Assembly (NCBI GenBank): GCA_022801735.1
Contig: JAAWSW010000058.1
Span: forward strand, 1 to 8,078
DNA from: Bacilli bacterium
GTDB lineage: Bacteria; Bacillota_I; Bacilli_A; RF39; UBA660
Length of the DNA: 8,078 nt
Reading direction: 5' to 3'
Shown: positions 1-6,377 of the stretch, one piece after another
Layout of the letters: each line of letters begins with the position of its first letter
How positions within the stretch are numbered: position 1 is the first letter of the stretch
Position numbers and translations under genes: made by a program
The notes under the pieces: generated by a model
What the model was told of the DNA's origin: nothing
The model's input: only the letters and a program-made list of their open reading frames with translations
Databases searched by the model: none

Positions 1-23
1 CTCTTATTTTTTATTGCATTACC

Positions 24-55
24 ATTATACCCCCCCCCCCCCCCTACACAGTCAA
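24..55 (-). promoter_or_regulatory. Probable phase-variable sigma-A promoter with a poly-G spacer, reading out of the window
   Basis: Read on the minus strand, a -35 box TTGACT (50-55) is followed by GTGTA, fifteen G, and a perfect -10 box TATAAT (24-29). The spacer is 20 nt, against an optimum of 17, and three quarters of it is one homopolymer. With 12 G the spacing would be exactly 17, and with 11-13 G it would be 16-18. As sequenced, the promoter should therefore be weak or off. Transcription would start near base 17 and run leftwards to a gene beyond base 1; no start codon with a ribosome binding site is visible in bases 1-23. The promoter lies downstream of the terminator at 99-127, so it begins a separate unit. 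Promoters with a homopolymer between -35 and -10 are a known phase-variation design, for example Neisseria porA. The boxes are seen directly; phase variation is inferred. Confidence 0.68.
30..44. repeat. Homopolymer run of 15 C (15 G on the minus strand)
   Basis: There are fifteen consecutive C in otherwise AT-rich intergenic DNA. No other C or G run of similar length occurs in the window. It lies precisely between the two hexamers of the outward promoter and upstream of the expected transcription start, so length changes would alter promoter spacing and not an RNA or protein. The exact count may be a consensus of mixed lengths or a sequencing error. Confidence 0.9.
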
Positions 56-70
56 TGTTTTCAACGATGA

Positions 71-100
71 TGTATACAATTTATACAAAACTTTACACAA
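71..100 (-). promoter_or_regulatory. Repeated TTGTATA motifs upstream of the poly-G promoter (possible operator or UP-like element)
   Basis: On the minus strand TTGTATA occurs twice, at 82-88 and 73-79, nine bases apart. A related TTGTGTAA lies at 93-100. The copy nearest the promoter is part of the 8-bp palindrome TGTATACA (71-78). The block ends about 15 bases before the -35 box, where an activator site or AT-rich UP element could sit. In DNA this AT-rich such repeats can arise by chance, so the regulatory role is tentative. Confidence 0.25.
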
Positions 101-127
101 AAAAAACGAAACTAAAGTTTAGTTCCG
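99..127 (-). terminator. Rho-independent terminator of the rnhB operon
   Basis: On the minus strand a 9-bp stem (107-115 pairing with 119-127, one G-U pair) closes a 3-nt loop and is followed by eight T (99-106). The stem contains the TAG stop codon of the zinc-ribbon membrane protein gene. Termination thus follows directly on translation and separates this operon from the outward promoter at 24-55. Confidence 0.85.
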
Positions 128-879
128 CATAAAAAGCATGCTGTTGCTCCTGGAGATAATTTTGCTCCGCAATTAGGACACATCTTAGGTCTACCAGTTT
201 CCACTGGAGTAATAATAGGTTTCTCTTCTTTAGGTTCTTCTTCTTTAACTTCTACATAAGTAGTATGAGCTTTATCTGGTTCTAAAGATTCATTAGTAAA
301 TACTGAATCATTATTACTAACAACATTTTCTTCCGTATTAACCCTTTGAGCACTAGATCCTATTTGATTTTCTGAAGGTGTAATATAATTATAATCTGTA
401 TATAAAGAATCTTGATTATCTACTGGTTCACTAATATCAGTAATTACAGGTTCTACCACAACCTCTTTAGGTTGTTCAAATAAAATATTTTGAGTTTCTA
501 AAAATTCCTCAGTTAAATCATACTCATTTAAAACAAACTTTGGCTTTTTAAAGGCAAGTTTTGGAAAATTATACATTGGAAATACCACATACCAAATTGC
601 TTCTTTTGGATTTTCATTAAAACCTTTTAATAACTCCCCTATAATCACATATAAATAATATAATCCAACAAAAGGAATTAAAGAAAAGTAAAAATACTTT
701 CTATTTAAGTGAAGCAAATCAACAAGTACCAGAGTTGTATAAACTGGTACATAAGCCTTCCATGATTGTTCTTTGGCCCTTTTAAGTAAAACACCTAATG
801 ATATTTTAACGGCAATATAAACAACCAAAAACACTAAAAACAACATTAAAAAATATTTTCCAGTTCCTTCCATCAACAT
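112..879 (-). CDS. Membrane protein with C-terminal zinc ribbon (DUF5684-like)
   Basis: A 255-residue protein of unknown function. The N-terminal third is hydrophobic: a first membrane segment at about 8-32 and a second at about 62-83. A third, weaker hydrophobic stretch at 94-108 ends in PMYNFPKLAF. The WKAYVPVY motif after the first segment and the proline-rich third segment resemble the DUF5684 small membrane family; this assignment is from memory. Residues 115-230 form an acidic, Ser/Thr/Asn-rich linker, probably disordered. The C-terminus is a zinc ribbon with Cys234, Cys237, Cys248 and Cys251 (CPNCG, then CFLCG). The start at 879 is supported by AGGAGG at 888-893, eight bases upstream; Met3 is a less likely alternative. 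It is the last gene of the rnhB operon, 29 nt after the hydrolase gene. Family and topology are likely; the function is not known. Confidence 0.8.
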   Translation of the reverse strand: MLMEGTGKYFLMLFLVFLVVYIAVKISLGVLLKRAKEQSWKAYVPVYTTLVLVDLLHLNRKYFYFSLIPFVGLYYLYVIIGELLKGFNENPKEAIWYVVFPMYNFPKLAFKKPKFVLNEYDLTEEFLETQNILFEQPKEVVVEPVITDISEPVDNQDSLYTDYNYITPSENQIGSSAQRVNTEENVVSNNDSVFTNESLEPDKAHTTYVEVKEEEPKEEKPIITPVETGRPKMCPNCGAKLSPGATACFLCGTKL

Positions 880-908
880 ATCTCTAGCCTCCTTTTATTA
901 TTATAACA

Positions 909-1421
909 TCATAAATCGCAAAAATAAATATTATTTTCTATTTCATAATAAAGAGATGAAAAATCACCATGTCCTGGATATATTCTAGTATCAGGATATT
1001 TTTTTATTTTATTTAAACTATTTTTCATGTCAGTAAGACTTCCTGTGGATAAATCTGTTCTACCAACAGTTCCCTTAAACAAAAAATCACCAGTAAACAT
1101 CTTATCATCTTCGTAAAAATAATAAGCAACACTATCATCAGTATGTCCAGGTACATATATAACTTCAAATTTAAATGGACCTATTTTATATTTTCCCTCT
1201 TTTAAATTACTATAATTATAAACATCATTAAAATACTTAGTAGCGCCCACATGATCTATATGTCCATGCGTTACTAAAGCCCCAATAATAGTATCATCAC
1301 CTATACATGCTTTTATTTTTTCATATTCATCGCCAGGGTCAATCACCAAAGCCATGTTTTCCTTAACTAAAACATAACAATTAGTTCTATAAGGGCTAAC
1401 CTTTACAAATCTTAATTCCAT
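909..1421 (-). CDS. MBL-fold metallo-hydrolase, short glyoxalase-II-like
   Basis: A 170-residue metallo-beta-lactamase-fold hydrolase, cytosolic (no signal peptide). The complete dinuclear metal site is visible: THGHIDH with His52, His54, Asp56 and His57, PGHT with His93, TGD with Asp112, and PGHGD with His151. The DPGDE stretch at 28-32 is the usual first conserved block. This pattern is typical of the glyoxalase II/YcbL-like group, which hydrolyses thioesters such as hydroxyacylglutathione or related thiol adducts; the actual substrate cannot be read here. The protein is about 30-40 residues shorter than the usual 200-210, because the segment between the HxHxDH motif and the PGHT motif is contracted. 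The ATG at 1421 overlaps the end of the 73-residue upstream frame by 10 nt and has only a weak ribosome binding site, so translational coupling is likely. Confidence 0.9.
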   Translation of the reverse strand: MELRFVKVSPYRTNCYVLVKENMALVIDPGDEYEKIKACIGDDTIIGALVTHGHIDHVGATKYFNDVYNYSNLKEGKYKIGPFKFEVIYVPGHTDDSVAYYFYEDDKMFTGDFLFKGTVGRTDLSTGSLTDMKNSLNKIKKYPDTRIYPGHGDFSSLYYEIENNIYFCDL

Positions 1422-1633
1422 TTCCTATTTCCAGATTTTATATTAGCCATTTTTTTACGTAAATCAAAAGCACTATTAATACTACTATTAGGGTTATTAG
1501 GCTTCATAGGATTTAAATTAGTACCATTTTGTAAATCTTTAGGTGATTGATTAAAACCACGTTTCATTTTAGTCATACTATCAACCTGTCTTTGAAATTC
1601 TTCTGGACTCATTCCATTATTTTTAATAATCAT
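1412..1633 (-). CDS. Small hydrophilic protein of unknown function (73 aa)
   Basis: I do not recognise this protein. It is hydrophilic and basic, without membrane segments or cysteines. An N-terminal part (about 8-25, MSPEEFQRQVDSM) looks helical, the middle (28-52) is Asn/Pro-rich and probably disordered, and the C-terminus (55-73) is again charged, with FDLRKKMANIKSGNRKW. The case for a real gene is its context. GGAG lies 8 bases before the ATG, the ATG overlaps the rnhB stop as ATGA, and its 3' end overlaps the start of the hydrolase gene by 10 nt. It thus fills the interval between two conserved genes exactly. Whether it acts with RNase HII or the hydrolase is unknown. Confidence 0.72.
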   Translation of the reverse strand: MIIKNNGMSPEEFQRQVDSMTKMKRGFNQSPKDLQNGTNLNPMKPNNPNSSINSAFDLRKKMANIKSGNRKWN

Positions 1634-2238
1634 TTTATCATCTCCTTAACTGGGCCATAAGTTAAACGATAACCTTCAATCAAACCATATTCATGAATTG
1701 CCTCAATATGCTTTTTAGTTGGATACCCTTTATGATTTTTAAAACCATATTGTGGATACTTTTCATCAGCCTCATACATCATTCTATCACGAGTAACCTT
1801 AGCAATAACTGAGGCTGCTGCAATACTCAAACTTTTAGCATCTCCCTTAATTATTGACATAACTGGAATATCAAGATCAATTGGCATAGCATCTGATAAT
1901 ACATATTCTAAAGGGATTTGTTTTCTAACCTCATCAATAGCCATAATCATTGCCTTACGACTAGCCTCGTAAATATTAATTTCGTCAATTTCTTTAGCAG
2001 ATACAATTCCTACTCCATAAACAGCATGCTCTACAATATAATCATAAAATAAATCACGCTTTTTTTCACTCAATTTTTTAGAATCATTTAATCCTTCCAA
2101 TTCAAAATCTTTAGGTAAATAAACACAAGCCGCAACAACTGGACCAAATAAAGGACCTCGGCCGGCTTCATCAGTACCTCCAATATAATTTATTCCTTTA
2201 CCATATAATTCTTTTTCATACAAAAGCATATCTACCAT
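1630..2238 (-). CDS. rnhB: Ribonuclease HII
   Basis: A 202-residue RNase HII, a cytosolic metal-dependent endonuclease that cuts the RNA strand of RNA/DNA hybrids and removes single ribonucleotides misincorporated into DNA. The N-terminal GTDEAGRGPLFGPVVAA block carries catalytic Asp23 and Glu24 and the GRG motif that recognises the ribonucleotide junction. Asp116 (in VLSDAMPI) and Asp133 (in IKGDAKS) complete the four-acid site. IAAASVIAKVTRD (139-151) and the GYPTKKH motif (Tyr172) are also family hallmarks. Length is normal. The ATG at 2238 has AAGGA ten bases upstream; Met4 would be too far from it. It is the first gene of the second operon, with its own extended -10 promoter, and shares an ATGA overlap with the next gene. 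Confidence 0.97.
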   Translation of the reverse strand: MVDMLLYEKELYGKGINYIGGTDEAGRGPLFGPVVAACVYLPKDFELEGLNDSKKLSEKKRDLFYDYIVEHAVYGVGIVSAKEIDEINIYEASRKAMIMAIDEVRKQIPLEYVLSDAMPIDLDIPVMSIIKGDAKSLSIAAASVIAKVTRDRMMYEADEKYPQYGFKNHKGYPTKKHIEAIHEYGLIEGYRLTYGPVKEMIK

Positions 2239-2260
2239 AATTTCACTATCCTTAAATATT

Positions 2261-2269
2261 ATTATACCA
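2261..2269 (-). promoter_or_regulatory. Extended -10 promoter for the rnhB operon
   Basis: The minus strand reads TGGTATAAT: a perfect -10 hexamer (2261-2266) with the extended TGn element. No good -35 box is present at the usual distance; the region there is the T-run of the leuS terminator. An extended -10 can compensate for this. The predicted start is near 2254, giving a leader of about 16 nt before rnhB. Confidence 0.65.
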
Positions 2270-2280
2270 AAAAAGCCTAG

Positions 2281-2305
2281 AAAAAAACACTAATTAAAGT
2301 GTTTT
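2281..2305 (-). terminator. Rho-independent terminator after leuS
   Basis: An 8-bp stem AAAACACT/AGTGTTTT with a 6-nt loop runs directly into T residues on the minus strand. It lies 6 nt after the leuS stop codon and immediately before the rnhB promoter, and separates the two operons. Confidence 0.85.
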
Positions 2306-2311
2306 AACATT

Positions 2312-4708
2312 TTACTTTACAACAATATTAACAAGTTTACCTGGAATAACCACTACATTAAGAATTTTTTTACCATCTGTAAATTTCTTAACATTTTCAT
2401 TTTCAAACGCAGCACTTTCCATTTCCTCTTTAGTAGCAGAAGCATTCATTTCCGTCTTACCACGAACTTTACCATTAATTTGAATAACCATTTCAAATGT
2501 TTGACAAATAGTCTTAGCCTCATCATAAGTTGGCCATTGTTCATAAGTAATAGTATTGTTATGACCTAAATTATGCCACAACTCTTCTGTAATATATGGC
2601 GCAACTGGATTTAATAATTTTATAAAACCTTCTGCATAATCTTTAGGGAAAACTTTCTCCTTATAAACAGCATTGATGAAAATCATCATTTGACTTATAG
2701 CAGTATTAAAATTTAAAGTTTCATAATCTTCAGTAACCTTTTTCACAGTTTGATTATAAATTTGTTCTAAATTTTTATTTTCATTATCACTAATGGCATC
2801 AGATTCATATAATCTCCAAACACGATCTAAAAATTTCTTAGCACCTTCAACACCATTGTTATTCCATGGCTTATCTGCTTCTAAAGGTCCCATAAACATT
2901 TCATATAATCTAAGTGTATCTGCACCATAATCTCTGATAATATCATTGGGATTTACAGAATATTCAGGATATCTTTTACCCATTTTAATTCCATTAGAAC
3001 CTAATATCATTCCTTGATGAACCAATTTTTTAAAAGGTTCTTCTACAGGTGAAATACCTTTTTCATACAAATAATGGTTCCACATTCTAGAATATAATAA
3101 ATGACCTACTGCATGTTCTGGGCCACCGATATATAAATCAACCGGCATCCAATGTTCTAATAATTTTTTATCAGCAATTTCTTTATCATTATGTGGATCA
3201 ATATACCTTAAATAATACCAACTAGATCCTGCAGATCCTGGCATAGTAGAGGTTTCTCTAACACCAGTTTTACCATTATAGTTAATATTAACCCAATCAC
3301 TTGCTTTGGATAAAGGTGAAGCACCTGTCTTACTTGGTGAATAATCATCAAGTTCTGGCAAAATCAAAGGTAAATCATTATCTGCTAAACATCCCATAGT
3401 ACCATCTTCATAATGGATAATTGGTATAGGTTCGCCCCAATATCTTTGACGTGCAAAAATCCAATCACGTAAATGATAATTAACCTTTTTAGAACCAATA
3501 CCATTTTCTTCTAGCCAACTAATCATTTTATTTATTGCTTCCTCTTTATTATCAAGGTCATTTAAAATATTAGAATTAATATATTTTCCATCACCAGTAT
3601 AGGCTTCTCTCGAAATATTTCCACCTTCAATTACCGGAATTATATCAATATTAAATTTTTTAGCAAATTCATAATCACGTGTATCATGGGCTGGTACCGC
3701 CATAATGGCACCTGTACCATACGTAGATAATACATAATCACTAATCCAAATTGGAATTTTTTCACCATTAACAGGATTTACCGCATATGCTCCTATAAAT
3801 ACACCTGTTTTTTCTTTAGTTAATTCGGTTCTTTCCAAATCAGATTTTGTTAAACATATTTTTTTATACTCTAACACTTCATCTTTCTTTTCAGAACTCA
3901 TAATTTTTTCAACAAGTTCATGTTCAGGCGCTAAAACACAATAAGTAGCACCATAAAGAGTATCTGGCCTTGTTGTAAAAACCGTAAACTGTTCATCTGA
4001 ACCAGCAACTTTAAAATCAACCAAAGCCCCTCTAGAACGCCCTATCCAATTTTTTTGAATTTCTTTTGTAGATATAGGCCAATCAATTTTTTCAAGACCT
4101 TCTAATAATTTATCTGCATAAGATGGCATATCAATAACCCATTGTTTCATATTCTTACGAACTACAGGATAGCCACCACGTTCACTTTTTCCATCAATAA
4201 CCTCGTCATTAGCAAGTACAGTTCCTAATTCTTCACACCAATTTACTGGCATATCTTTCAATGTTGCTAAACCATCTTCATAAAGTCTTTTAAAAATCCA
4301 TTGTGTCCAATGATAAAAATCTGGATCACAAGTAGAAACTTCCTTATCCCAATCATATGAAAGACCAATTAGACGCAATTGTTCCTTAAATGTATCAATA
4401 TTTTTTTTGGTAAATCCTTCAGGATGATTTCCTGTCTTAATCGCATATTGTTCAGCAGGCAAGCCAAAAGAATCAAACCCCATTGGATGAAGTACATTAT
4501 AACCTTGCATACGTTTCATCCTTGCTACAATATCAGTCGCTGTATATCCTTCAACATGGCCACAATGAAGCGCTACTCCTGATGGATAAGGAAACATGTC
4601 TAACGCATAATATTTAGGTTTGCTAAAATCCCAAACATTAGTACTAAAAGTTTGATTATCCTCCCAATATTTTTGCCATTTTTTTTCTATATTTTTAAAA
4701 TCATACAT
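2312..4708 (-). CDS. leuS: Leucyl-tRNA synthetase
   Basis: A 798-residue class I synthetase that activates leucine with ATP and charges tRNA-Leu. In order: the N-terminal catalytic part with the HIGH-like HCGH (48-51); the VNWCEELGTVLANDEV region (155-170); the CP1 editing domain with FTTRPDT (244-250) and GTGAIMAVPAHDTRD, in which Asp345 is the expected editing acid; the LeuRS-type MPGSAGSSWYYLRY block (489-502); the KMSKS-equivalent loop, here KMGKR (575-579); the GADTLRLYEMFMGP anticodon-proximal region; and the C-terminal domain with QINGKVRGK. Length is normal. The start is ATG 4708, seven bases after AAAGGAAG. An in-frame ATG at 4744 would add 12 unrelated residues without a ribosome binding site. 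The gene overlaps the decarboxylase by 8 nt and is the last gene of the T-box operon, where a leucine-specific leader is expected. The Ser-to-Gly change in the KMSKS loop is unusual. Confidence 0.98.
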   Translation of the reverse strand: MYDFKNIEKKWQKYWEDNQTFSTNVWDFSKPKYYALDMFPYPSGVALHCGHVEGYTATDIVARMKRMQGYNVLHPMGFDSFGLPAEQYAIKTGNHPEGFTKKNIDTFKEQLRLIGLSYDWDKEVSTCDPDFYHWTQWIFKRLYEDGLATLKDMPVNWCEELGTVLANDEVIDGKSERGGYPVVRKNMKQWVIDMPSYADKLLEGLEKIDWPISTKEIQKNWIGRSRGALVDFKVAGSDEQFTVFTTRPDTLYGATYCVLAPEHELVEKIMSSEKKDEVLEYKKICLTKSDLERTELTKEKTGVFIGAYAVNPVNGEKIPIWISDYVLSTYGTGAIMAVPAHDTRDYEFAKKFNIDIIPVIEGGNISREAYTGDGKYINSNILNDLDNKEEAINKMISWLEENGIGSKKVNYHLRDWIFARQRYWGEPIPIIHYEDGTMGCLADNDLPLILPELDDYSPSKTGASPLSKASDWVNINYNGKTGVRETSTMPGSAGSSWYYLRYIDPHNDKEIADKKLLEHWMPVDLYIGGPEHAVGHLLYSRMWNHYLYEKGISPVEEPFKKLVHQGMILGSNGIKMGKRYPEYSVNPNDIIRDYGADTLRLYEMFMGPLEADKPWNNNGVEGAKKFLDRVWRLYESDAISDNENKNLEQIYNQTVKKVTEDYETLNFNTAISQMMIFINAVYKEKVFPKDYAEGFIKLLNPVAPYITEELWHNLGHNNTITYEQWPTYDEAKTICQTFEMVIQINGKVRGKTEMNASATKEEMESAAFENENVKKFTDGKKILNVVVIPGKLVNIVVK

Positions 4709-6377
4709 TTTTATTCTTCCTTTCTTTATAAACCATATCATCATCTATATAATTACTATTGATATTACCTATATCCTCTAAATAAAATTTATCTATACAA
4801 TTTTCAATATTCTTAATTAGTCTATAAGCCTCTTTTTTCGTAAGAAAAACAGACATTGGATACATTTTTAATGCACCTATTTTTATATCAGTCCCTGGAT
4901 ATTTATAACTCCTAGATGAAGTGAAAGTAAAATCTATAAGACCATTTTTACCCTTTTCCAAAATATACTTACCAAAATTAACATTAAATTCTTTAATTTT
5001 ATTAATATCCTTTTCTGGTAATTTAATAATTTCATCTATTGACATATCCATATATTCTTCAGGTTTTAATATAAAAAATGTTGCTAAACCTAAACTATCA
5101 TTGTTTATAAGACATATTTTTTTATTTTTTGATAATTGATTTCTAAAATATGCCACTGATTCAAACAAAGAAATAAAAATTTCCTGAAATCCATGTATTC
5201 CTAGTGACTTTAAACAAGATAATGCCGCTATCGGACCATTACCAGATCTTGTAAGTTCTAAAGAAGTATTGTATGGATTAAAATTTCCGTAATACATTTC
5301 ATCCAAAGATTGAGTTTTTGTTTTATCAAGAAGAAAATAGTCATCCCTATTCTTTACGACAAAAACACTAGAAACATATGGACAAAAACCAGTTTTATGA
5401 AAATCAATACCAACAGAATCTGCATATATAATTTCTTCTGCCTTGTCCTTCAATTGTTTTATCCTGAATAAAGCCTCATTATCAACTCTTGTACCAAAAT
5501 CAAAATCCTTGAAAAATAATGAAACCCAACCCAAAACAAAATCTACATGAATATGTGGAATATAATTCAATTTATAATCTTTAACAATACGCATATTCAT
5601 CTCATAAATATCTTTAATTGGATCAATTGCAAGTTCATTAGTACTACCACCATTAAGATTGTACCCTAAAAAAATCTTCCCTACATCCAAATTTTCTCTT
5701 ATTATTTTTTCTGCCTCTTTAACACTGATTTGACCATCAGTATCACATGGTACATCAATACAATTATCCATACCTATGCCTAACCAATCACAAGCCTGAT
5801 AATGACAAGGATGACCATTACTACTTGTAATCATAAAATATTTTGAATTATGACAACCAGAATATTTTGTTTCATAATCTGCCTTTAACAAAGCAATTTT
5901 AGTAGCGTATAAATTAGTCCCTTTACCACCAAAAGTAAATATTCCGTGACTTTGTTTATAATCCCAACCTAATAAATCAGAAATATATTTTACAACTTCT
6001 AACTCACTTGCAATTAAATAACCAGCATACGTATCTTGTGCAAAATTTGAATTAAAAGAATTAGTAACATTTGCAGCCGCTAAAGAAACAAGATTAACAG
6101 AAGGAATTACATTTATCATAGTTCCTGGATTTGCCCAATTAGGTATATTTTGATACAAATAAGATATTTGTTGAAACGTCTCTTCAGGACTCATAGAATT
6201 ATAATTCAATTTCTTATCCTTTAGATAGTCACTATATTTTAAATCATAATTTCCCTTAGTAAATGGACGACCAAAATTATAGTATTTACTTATTTTTTTA
6301 TCTAACTTATTCATATAATTTATAATTTGTTTTGAATTACTCTTTTTATATGTACCAAAATACTTTTTAAAGTTCAT
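4701..6377 (-). CDS. Group II pyridoxal-phosphate-dependent decarboxylase-like protein
   Basis: A 558-residue fold-type I PLP enzyme of the glutamate/aromatic amino acid decarboxylase group. The cofactor site is intact: GGKGTNLYA (150-158) in the phosphate-binding region, His189 in HPCHYQACDWLG (the ring-stacking histidine position), Asp279 in HIHVDFVLGW (pyridine nitrogen contact) and Lys328 in DFHKTGFCPY (Schiff-base lysine). The family removes the carboxyl group from an amino acid to give an amine; some members catalyse other PLP reactions. The substrate is not evident, and leucine is only one possibility suggested by the operon. It is about 60-90 residues longer than typical, with a Lys/Asn-rich tail. 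AAGGAGG (6384-6390) gives it a near-perfect ribosome binding site. It overlaps the nucleotidyltransferase by 11 nt and leuS by 8 nt, so all three are likely translationally coupled. No signal peptide is seen. Confidence 0.88.
   Translation of the reverse strand: MNFKKYFGTYKKSNSKQIINYMNKLDKKISKYYNFGRPFTKGNYDLKYSDYLKDKKLNYNSMSPEETFQQISYLYQNIPNWANPGTMINVIPSVNLVSLAAANVTNSFNSNFAQDTYAGYLIASELEVVKYISDLLGWDYKQSHGIFTFGGKGTNLYATKIALLKADYETKYSGCHNSKYFMITSSNGHPCHYQACDWLGIGMDNCIDVPCDTDGQISVKEAEKIIRENLDVGKIFLGYNLNGGSTNELAIDPIKDIYEMNMRIVKDYKLNYIPHIHVDFVLGWVSLFFKDFDFGTRVDNEALFRIKQLKDKAEEIIYADSVGIDFHKTGFCPYVSSVFVVKNRDDYFLLDKTKTQSLDEMYYGNFNPYNTSLELTRSGNGPIAALSCLKSLGIHGFQEIFISLFESVAYFRNQLSKNKKICLINNDSLGLATFFILKPEEYMDMSIDEIIKLPEKDINKIKEFNVNFGKYILEKGKNGLIDFTFTSSRSYKYPGTDIKIGALKMYPMSVFLTKKEAYRLIKNIENCIDKFYLEDIGNINSNYIDDDMVYKERKNKNV
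4716..4723 (-). promoter_or_regulatory. Ribosome binding site that fixes the leuS start
   Basis: AAAGGAAG on the minus strand lies seven bases before ATG 4708. It lies inside the 3' end of the decarboxylase gene. The alternative upstream ATG at 4744 has no comparable site, which decides in favour of 4708. Confidence 0.8.

Noticed and set aside
4379..4582. Open frame on the plus strand inside leuS
   Set aside because: It is antisense to a well-conserved part of LeuRS, has no recognisable domain and no convincing ribosome binding site.
4709..4744. N-terminal extension of LeuRS from ATG 4744
   Set aside because: The 12 extra residues do not resemble LeuRS, have no ribosome binding site and overlap the decarboxylase by 44 nt. 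ATG 4708 has AAAGGAAG at correct spacing and begins with the usual MYDFKNIEKKW.
4921..5139. Open frame on the plus strand inside the decarboxylase gene
   Set aside because: It is a hydrophobic low-complexity translation of the antisense of AT-rich codons, without supporting context.
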